A DNA stretch of 64,000 nucleotides from Salvator merianae (Eukaryota > Chordata > Lepidosauria > Squamata > Teiidae): positions 415,290-479,289 of the forward strand of contig QVOM02000076.1 of the NCBI GenBank assembly GCA_003586115.2, written 5' to 3'. The notes under the pieces are model-generated. The model searched no databases, was not told the DNA's origin, and worked only from the letters and a program-made list of their open reading frames with translations. The position numbers and the translations under genes are program-made. Position 1 is the stretch's first letter, and each line of letters starts with the position of its first letter. Positions 35,101 through 45,345 of this stretch are shown here, piece by piece.

Positions 35101-38100
35101 AATAATAGGACAGATCTTCCTGATGCTGGCTTGTACCATTTCTAGGGTTGGAGTGTTTTATTCATTTTTTGAAGTGGGAAGTGCAGTATTTAGAAACTTC
35201 TTCCTGCCCATGGTAGTGAAAACATCAAGGGCAGTGAACTTCTGTTCTCTAGCTTTGATAATTTTGCCTGCCTGGGACTGTTTTCAGAGACACAGGAAAT
35301 GGCCTCAGCAATAGTAGTAATAGCAATAGTAGTAGCAGTAGCAGTAATAGTTTATATAGTTTATATAGTTATAGTTATTTATAATGCCCCTTTCGCCAAG
35401 GGGTGGAACAACCAACAGAAGATATGATTTACAAACAACAGAAATACAGAAATTATATATTTTCTTTTTCTGTGTCACTGGAAGCAGGATCATACACAGG
35501 TCAGGCATGCTTCCCTGTTCTTTAGCCAAAATGTGGATTTCTAAAAGCCCAGAATTATTCATGCTACAGATGGAGAAATGCCAGAAAATGTTAAATGGGT
35601 TGGGAGCCTAACCAAATGTTAGGAGCTTTCCTCACTTTGTACTACCAAGCATCAGGGATGCTCACTAGCACAGTGTTCCTGGTTACAAATAACTGTGGAG
35701 CAGTTGTATCCTGCTGGTATCCTGCTCATGGTCAGGACTACGACCATGCAGTGTGGACGGTGTTCACAATGCATTGTCAATTTCACCGTGGAATGTTCGC
35801 TGGCAAACATTCCATGGTGGAAAGTTTTAACAGATCCTTACTTCCCATTGACAATACTTCCACTTGAAGAACTCCCACTTGAAGCTCAATATAGTTACTG
35901 AGAATTCTTAAGATCCCCCTTCAAGCCATTTTTAATATGAATTCAGTTCTCTTTCCATAGTCACTATGTATGTTTGCTATTCAAAAGAGTAATACATCAT
36001 CACTTTTGGATATAAAAACACTAAACAATGCAAAGGAGACCTTCTAAGCATATTTTTAAAAGGTTTGGGTAAAAAGAAAGAAAGAAAGAAGTTTTTTATC
36101 TTATTAATTTCAATTCCTTTTTACAAAAATGAAATAAAAGCCAAGCTGACAGGCAACATCATACCTCATGATAGTGAATTACAAAGTTTAACTTCAGACC
36201 AGTTCACATTTTGTTAGCAGCAAGCATCCAAACACTCACAAGAAATGTGCATCCACCCTCTGCAGATGCCCCAACATTTGAGAGTGTTTGTAGATGCTTT
36301 TGAACACTACTAGCTGCAGACAGCTGAATCACTGTCCACAGCTTGACTATGAACAGCTGCACTATATCTGGTCAGCAGCATTTGCCCCTGCTTCTGGGTG
36401 CAAATGTTGCCAGCTGTGGCATGGCCAGGCTGTGGCTAGATTTGCACAGTCACGTGTTGCTTCCTCAGTCACCAAGGCAGTAGCCAGAAATTTTCATGGC
36501 TGCTTTCATGGCAAGCAGGCTGGCATCCACACTGTGAGTGATGGAAGCCTGGTACTGGCCTGTTCCAGCCATTGCAGTGCAGATGGCTGCACACTGCTGG
36601 GTCTGTTCCAGTGTAGAATAGCATAATTATATGATTGATGTACTTGAAAGTGTGAACAGGCTGTAGGTGCTTGATAAAACAAGGGGAAGAGCATTTAGCT
36701 TAGGAGGAAAAGAAAAGAAGATTTTGAGCAATGAAACAGCTAAAGTGGGCAAATCTCAGAAGATTTTGAGTGTGTTCGCAAGAGGAGGAAGGCTGCTGTC
36801 CTGAGACCAGGAATTGGAAAAGAATTCAGACGAAGAATACTTGGCTCTGCCTGAGCATATAGCGGGGACCTAGAGGAGGAAAAACTAGGTCTGAAAAACT
36901 AGGTCTGAAAAATTAGGTGAGAAAAACAAGGTCAGAAAAACTAGGTGAGAAAAACAAGGCCAGGAAAACAAGGTCAGGAAAACTAGGTCAGAGAACAGGG
37001 AAACGCCCTGCAGACAACCCCTGCCAATTAGCATATTTGGCCACTCCCTTCAGCTGATAAAAACAGCGGACCGCGGGCCGACATATATCCTACCATAATC
37101 CTATCATAAAATACTAATTTAGATCTTTTTTCTTTTTTTGTCCAAACGTATCAAGTAAGAGAACTTAAATTGTAAGGAAAAGTAAAAATAAGCTAAAACA
37201 ACTGAATAATTTAATAAGTAGCCACCTTTTGTTTAATTTAGTAGAGTAAAATAAGTATCCTAAAGTGACAATTTAAGTAATTCAACGAAAAAAGGAAGAT
37301 TAAATTTTAGTTCAAGAACATTGAAAGTTCTCCGCACTGTTTAATATCTTACAAGAGAACTCCAAACATCTGTAGATAACATGGAGAAAGAGCGAAGCTT
37401 TGTAGTTAGCTGCAAGGAGTGTAATATGATGATACTTCTACCAGAGGGGGATCCTGATTACACCTGCCACAAATGCAAGCGCGTGTCTTTGCTGGAAGAG
37501 AAAGTGCAAGAACTTGAGGAGAGAGTGGCTACTTTGAAGCTCATTAGGGAGAAGGAGAGCTTCCTGGATACAACGGAAGAGGCACTTCAAACTGATCACG
37601 GAGAGGACAACATCAGAGAACCTGTGGAAGCTGAGGATTGGAAGCATGTGACCAAAAGAAGCAGGAGGATAACGAGAGAGTCAGCAACTATACAGCTTGA
37701 AAACCGGTACCAGGCTCTCACGGAGAAGAATAATCAGGAAGTTCGGGAAGATTTGGTGTGCCATATGAAACCTCTTGAACCGAAAAAAAGAAGAGCAGCT
37801 GTGAAGAAGAATAGGAGAGTGGTGGTTGTGGGGGATTCCTTATTGAGGGGAACAGAGGCAGCTGTGTGCAGACCTGACATAACCTCGCGAGAAGTGTGCT
37901 GCCTTCCCGGTGCACGAATCAAAGATGTAACCGAGAGACTGCCAAGACTCTTCAGTCCTACAGAGTATTACCCGTTCCTACTAATACATGTAGGAACAAA
38001 TGACACTGCAGGAAGGAACTTTGAAGCTATCTGCAGAGACTTTGAAGACCTGGGCAGGAAAGTGAAGGAACTGGGAGCGCAAGGTGTCTTCTCTTCTATC

Positions 38101-41100
38101 CTACCAGTGAATGGCCGTGGAACAGGAAGATGGAGAAGGATTCTACAGGTAAACAACTGGCTACGTCGATGGTGCTACCAGCAAGGATTTGGATTTCTAG
38201 ACCATGGACTAAACTACTTATATGATGGACTCCTTGCAAGAGATGGGCTCCATCTTACAAAGACAGGAAAGCACATATTTGGCAGGAGACTGGCTGCGCT
38301 CATCAGGAGAGCTTTAAACTAGGGCGAAAGGGGAAGGGAAGTAAAAGTCCAGAGAAAGATAAGCAGCTAATAAATACAGATAAGGAACTTGTTACCAGAA
38401 ATGAAAGGAAAGAACAAAGTCCAACCATTTGGAAGGAAACTAAAGGAGTCAAGCTTGAAAGAGACATTTGTCGCAAACTAAAATGTTTCTATACCAATGC
38501 GCAAAGCATGGGAAACAAACAAGGAGAACTGGAAATCCTAGCACAGGAAAATAAATATGATATCATAGGCATAACTGAAACTTGGTGGGATAATACGCAT
38601 GATTGGAACACAGAGCTCGAAGGATACAACTTATTTAAAAAAAACAGGCTTAATAAAAGGGGAGGAGGTGTTGCATTGTATGTAAGGAAAATATATACCA
38701 CCACAGAAATTAATCTTTCAGATAATGGAAGCCCTGTAGAAACCGTTTGGGTGAAAATACAAGGAGAGAGCAACACAAAGGATACTGTTGTAGGAGTTTA
38801 TTATAGACCCCCTGGACAAACAGAATATATGGATGAACTATTTATATATCAGATGGCCAAGCTCTCGGGGAAACACGACCTAGTCATTATGGGAGATTTT
38901 AACTATCCGGACATTTGTTGGGAATCTCTCTCTGGCAAAAGTCATGGGTCCAATAAATTCTTATCCTCTCTGGCAGATAACTTCATTTTCCAAAGGATTG
39001 AGGAAAAAACAAGGGGGTCTGCTATCTTGGACCTAATCCTTACCAACAGGGAGGAAATGGTTGAGGAAGTAAGGGTGACTGGGACCCTGGGAGGCAGTGA
39101 CCATGCTATCATTGAGTTTTGCATAACAAAAGGAGGAAGATCTGAGAGGACTCGGACTTCAAGGTTAGATTTCAGAGGAGCAGATTTTGATGGACTCAGA
39201 AGGAGGGTAGGAAGGATCCATTGGCTGGATGTCTTAAAGGACAGAAATGTCCAGGAAGGATGGGAAATTTTGAGAAAGGAGATTCTAGAGGCACAATCTT
39301 TAACAATTCCTAAAAGAAAAAAGAATGGCAAGCATCTAAAGAGACCAGGGTGGATGAACCCTGAACTTAATAACTTGCTAAAAAGAAAAAAAGAAATGTT
39401 TAAAAAATGGAAAGAGGGGGACATATCAAAAGAAGAATATAATGCAATCTGCAGGAACTGCAGGATAAGTGTCAGACAGGCTAAAGCTAAAAATGAATTG
39501 AGGATTGCAAGAGAGGCCAAAAACAATAAAAAAGGCTTTTGGGGGTATGTCAGAAGCAAAAGAAAAGTCAAAGAAGCTATAGGACCTTTACAAAATGAGA
39601 AGGGCGATTTGGTCAAAAACGATATTCAGAAGGCAGAACTTCTGAACTCCTATTTTGCATCTGTTTTCTCTCAGAAAGGAAAGGAAACATCAGTTGGCCT
39701 TCACTGTGCTGTTGAGGGAATAAGAGAATCAAGGCTCTGTATGGACAAGGAGAAGGTGAGGGAACACTTAGCAAACTTAAATGTATTCAAGTCTCCAGGC
39801 CCAGATGAATTACATCCTAGGGTGCTGAAGGAATTAGCTGATATAATTGCTGAACCACTCTCCGTGATATTTGAGAACTCATGGATAACAGGAGAAGTCC
39901 CAGAAGATTGGAGAAGGGCAAATGTTGTACCTATCTTTAAAAAAGGAAAGAAGGCTGACCCAGGCAACTACAGGCCTGTGAGCCTGACTTCAATACCAGG
40001 CAAGATATTTGAACAAATCATTAAACAGCACATATGGGAGCACTTGGATGGGAATGCAGTAATTAACCAAAGCCAACATGGATTTGTAACAAACAAGTCA
40101 TGCCAGACTAATCTTATTTCTTTTTATGACAAAATTACTGGATGGATCGATCAAGGAAAGGCTGTGGACATAGTATATCTTGACTTTAGCAAAGCATTTG
40201 ACAAGGTGTCTCATACTATACTTATTGAAAAAATGATCAAATATGGGATTGACAGGACAACTGTTAGGTGGATTCATAACTGGCTTAGTGATCGTACTCA
40301 AAGAGTGGTCATAAATGGCTTCACATCCGATTGGAAGACTGTCTCGAGTGGGGTACCGCAAGGCTCTGTCTTGGGCCCATTGTTGTTCAACATTTTTATA
40401 AACAATCTGGATGAAGGTGTCGAGGGGACGCTGATCAAATTTGCAGATGACACAAAGCTAGGAGGGGTTGCTAACACTAGGGAGGAGAAGGAGAGGATTC
40501 AAAAGGATTTGGACAAGCTTGAACAGTGGGCTGAAACTAACAGAATGACATTTAACAGGGAGAAATGCAAAGTTTTACATCTGGGTAAGAAAAATGACAA
40601 TATCCAATACAGAATGGGGGGAATCTCGCTGAGCAGCAGCACATGTGAAAAGGATCTGGGTGTACTAGTAGATCACAGATTAAACATGAGTCAACAGTGT
40701 GATGCAGCTGCAAAAAGGGCAAATACCGTCCTGGGCTGTATCAAGAAGAGTATAGAGTCTAGATCACGAGAAGTAATTGTCCCACTTTACTCTTCCTTGG
40801 TCAGACCTCATCTGGAGTATTGTGTCCAGTTCTGGGCACCCCAGTTTAAAAAAGACATTGACAAACTGGAACAAGTTCAGAGAAGGGCGACCAAAATGGT
40901 GAGTGGTCTGCAAACCATGTCCTACGAGGAACGGTTAAAGGACCTAGGAATGTTTAGCCTGCAGAAGAGAAGACTGAGAGGAGATATGATAGCTGTTTTC
41001 AAGTATCTGAAGGGCTGTCACAGTGCAGAAGGATTGGCCCTATTCTCAGTTGCGCAAGAAGGAAGGACTAGAAACAATGGGATGAAACTTCAAGGGAGTA

Positions 41101-43158
41101 GATACAGGCTAGATATTAGGAAAAACTTCCTGACCGTAAGGGCAATCAGTCATTGGAACAGGTTGCCACAGGAGGTGGTGGGCTCTCCTTCGCTGGAGGT
41201 CTTCAAGGAGAGGCTGGACAGTTATCTGTCTGGGATGCTTTAGTGAATCCTGCATTGAGCAGGGGGTTGGACTCGATGACCCTAGAGGTCCCTTACAACT
41301 CTATGATTCTATGATTCTATGATTCTATGATTCTATGATACTCCTCTGTTTTGGTGGAAGGGTATCCTTCATTTACACAGAAGGAAAGGGTTTTCAGAAT
41401 CAGTCATTCCAATCATGAAACGGGCATAGTTTCTTCGCCCTCATCGGTCTCACATGGGTGATATCAGATTCATTAAATCAACTCTTTAAATCATAACAAA
41501 CCCTTGTAATTTTACATCTGCACAATACACCTAATTAGTGAAACGTAGTTTTCTTACCAAAATTTATGGAAATGGTTTGCTGCTCCCCTCTTCCCAGGAG
41601 ACACAACAGGTTAAAGATGGTTACCCTCACATGCTCTTCCCCAGCACTATCCCAGAGACTCAGGGTAATAAGGAGGCTCTGGCTGGTAAGCCAAAAAGGG
41701 GCCTTGTAGTGCCTTGCAAAGCAATCATCAGGATGGGGGGGAGCATCTTCAAATAGCAGCGTGGCTCTGAGCACATAAGGAAGGGAGTGGAAATAGTAAA
41801 GCACTGGATGACAAGCTGTACAAAAGGTTTGCTGGTGCAAACAAGCCAAGAGACAATGAAGCTGCAGTTGGAAAATGCATCTCCTATTAGTCCTGGGGAT
41901 GGGAAAGAGCAACAGGCAAGGTGATGGTGGCAGGAGCAGTATGGGGGAAAAAAAAGAGACATCAAGGAAATTGGCAATAGTGGGGAAAAAAAGATCTACT
42001 GCTCTGACAGATTGGCTGGCAGAAGTAGAAGTAATCTAGGGATCTTGAAGCTATTTAGGTATTAGTGAGGTATGTCTGGAATCTGGGCTGCCAGTGGCAG
42101 TGAGGCAGAACAAGAATTGTAATAGATGACAAGGGAGCTGTTGCAGCTCTCCTGAGTACCCCCCATGGATCCCCTTCCCTGTCCTAGCAGGCACCCGGCC
42201 TGTTCTATACACCCTTGTGCTTTCACTTAGTGTTCTATTTATTATAGGAGCACCCAAACCAAGGTGACAGAGGTGCCCAAGGTGGACATTATCCCAAGTG
42301 GCTGCATTTATTGCAGCATCCAAAGGAAGCTCTGGTTCCCAATGTTGAAGTACTTGAGGCTTTTGCTTAGGACTCAATTCTCCCTCTTTGCCAGCTCTGC
42401 AGCAAAAGAAATATTGATAACTCCTTCTGATCATTGCAGTGAAGTTGTATGGCTGAGCGGCCTTAGGAGAATGCTGGTTTTGGATAATGGAATAGTAATG
42501 CTTATAAAAAATACATTCATAAGCTGTGAAAATCCTTCCTTCTATCAAAGTGAAACAGCAGAGAGAACCTGACTTTATCTTTGTCTTTGTCTGTAATGAT
42601 ACCTGAGGCATCTTGTAGATATTTAAGATATTGGCCATTTGAATGGAGGTTTGGGATGAGAGCCCTCCAATGACAGCCATTACTTTCCTTTCATTGAAGC
42701 AGTTGTAATTCAAAGGGTATGTTTGTTCTTCAAAGAGAAGGTTGAAAGTAGTCACAGATGCTAGGAATGTATTATATGAATTGTCATATATCCTATATAT
42801 CAGTGTCATGTTATGTAGACAGCTCCTATCAGTTTCAATCTTGGCAAAAAGGAAAGAAAGGACATGTTGGTAGTTTTTAGGGATCATGCTGCAATGAAAT
42901 TTGAAAATGCTATTAAATGCTGGCATCAAAAAAATAATTGTATGAAAACTTGCATTATTTACTCTTCTTAATCACGAGTTTGTTTGGGAATTTGTTCAGA
43001 CTGTTAGTAACATAGTACTATTTATTTATTAATTTAGAATCCTACCTTTAAGCTGAAAAAGGTCTCTGAAATGCTCATTATAGATAATACAGCACTCGTT
43101 ACTTCATATATATATATATGTGTGTGTGTGTATGTGTGTATATATATATGTATATATG

Positions 43159-43235
<77 letters not shown>

Positions 43236-45301
43236 TGCATATGAGATAGCAACTTTAGGGAACAAGATCGAGCAGCTGTGTAGAAGGCAACTGAGAAAGG
43301 AATCTGGTTTTACTCTCAACTGTAAAACACCTTAGGGCAACATTCTGCTCCCACTCCTGCAGCCTGCTGGCAGAATGGATGCTCTGGATGGCATCGTACA
43401 TGCCAGTATATTAAAAAATTATCTCCCCATTACCATGATGCAGATTTAGATGGGATAAGAAAGAGAGCTGGTAAGAAACATAAGCTGCAAACTGAGGCAT
43501 GATCCAAGTGAAAGCACAATATGTTAGTAATAAGAATGATAACAGTGATATTGATGATGATGATACCTGGTGAAAATTGATTTGGGGAGGTGAAGGTATG
43601 TCTCCAGTCTTTATATTCCTTGCCCACCTGTACTACTGGCCACTTTACAAGTCTCTTTCTTTGCTTTGCTTCTTAATAATGGAACTCTCAATGCATCCAG
43701 AAAAAATATTGATGCATGGTAGGGTGCAATTTTGGGTGGTCCAAGAAAGCACCCAGATTATTCTATCATTTTAAGTAACTGAAACAGGAGGGGATTGTTT
43801 TGCTTGGTCTATCATCCTCTGAAAGGAATTCTTGCCTGAAATTTGGAAGTAACCCCAACCACATCCTCCTCCCTGACAATAGCTGAACAGCCATATGATG
43901 GTCCTTTGATCTAAATTCCATCAGAGGCCATTAGCTTGGTGAGCTCTTTGCTTATCCAGACTTTTATTTGCTGACAACATAAGTTACAAAGGAGGGCAAG
44001 TAGAATTTAAGGGCAAAACGCCCTGGCAAAAAGTATATCTGCCAGCAACATAAGACTCACAAGCTGTGCAAAATGGCAAGAGCCCGTGTCCCTGGACTTA
44101 GCTCCAAGGAAGTGGCCTACTCTGCAAGGTGTTTTTTTGTCATCTTCCATCCCTGCCGCTGCCACAGTGGCCCTTTCTGCACTTGGCCTTATTCTAGATT
44201 ATATCTCAGAATAGGGATCTGCCATCGGCATACTACTATGAACTATGACAGGCCCCACCTGGGGTCTGCTATAAACTGCACTAGAATGTGGACAGCATGT
44301 CTCTATTCTGAGATATTGACGCACAACCATGCCCAAAGAGTTGGGTGCAAATGAAGGATTTCAGACAAAGCTGAGGGAAAAGGGGGGCCACCATTCCAGA
44401 TAGAGCAAAGGCTCTCTGGAAAGTCCCACTTTTTATTAGAGTTTCAAACAAAGGAGTATAATTACAAGCTTTAACACCTGGATCCAGGAACTGCCCAACA
44501 CAATCATGCTATCACACACACACACACCTGTAGCTGCGTTCAGCTGAAAACACTCATCTCTCTCAGCTCTCTCCACCAAGGAAGCCCCTCCCGGATCATG
44601 GCATACATTCAACAAAGGTCTTAGTTTTCTCCACAGGATATGGTCCAGAACAAAGCCAAGCGCAGAAAGGGCCATGGTGAGCTACTTCTGTGGCCATTTT
44701 GAGTATGATGCTCAATGGCACTAGGTACAAAACTCAAAGTTAGGAATTTTTGTCCTTGGCTTTGATGTTTGTAATGTTGGAAGCAGAAGCATGAACACAG
44801 TATGTTTTTACATTGGGGATGGGTTCCCATGTTCCTGACCCCCAAGCACATTATTTTGCCTCTAAGTGGATAATGACTAAGATAAGGAGAAAGATGTTGA
44901 TGAAAGAAGAACATAAATACAAAAAAAAAAAAAAAAGAAGGTTCAGTATATTAAAAAATTATCTTATGCATCTTAGATTGACTTAGCTAAACCAACTCTT
45001 TAGCTTTCTAATATTTCTAAGTTACCTGAACATTACTTCTAAATGCTACAGATGAGTTGACCATGGTAGGCAAACTGTCTCTCAAAAGATCAATTTATCC
45101 CAAAAATCTCCTTCATTTCCTCTCTTTCTCAATACATGAAATACTTGTGACCTTACATAGAACCCAAGTGTTGGTAAGAAATTCCTTCTCAGGTCGTCAA
45201 GTGATTGTGAGGCTAAATTTGTAAGGTTAAAAGATTAATTTCATAGATAAAAACTAAAACCCCACTATAGGACAAGACATAAATTATATAAAATTAAATC
45301 A

Positions 45302-45345
<44 letters not shown>

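Larger units (their letters stand above)
36771..41340 (+). mobile_element. Full-length CR1 LINE in gene B intron 2
   Basis: A complete non-LTR retrotransposon: 5' UTR with a tandem array, ORF1 (37,381-38,322), ORF2 (38,508-41,243) and a short 3' UTR ending in ATTCTATG repeats, the hallmark tail of CR1. Both ORFs are open with all expected motifs, so it may be a recent copy. It lies antisense to gene B. The paralogous intron in gene C (around 58,185-58,215) lacks it. The 5' boundary is uncertain by a few tens of bases. Confidence 0.93.

Noticed and set aside
38942..39616. 224-residue frame on the minus strand
   Set aside because: Antisense shadow of CR1 ORF2.
42051..42602. Continuation of gene B exon 2 to a 292-residue protein
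   Set aside because: The codons after KMPQ are intron sequence following a good gtatca donor, and exon 3 fits the junction exactly.
43034..43335. Open frames rich in Ile-Tyr-Ile-Tyr and Cys-Val
   Set aside because: They are translations of a TA/TG/CA microsatellite.
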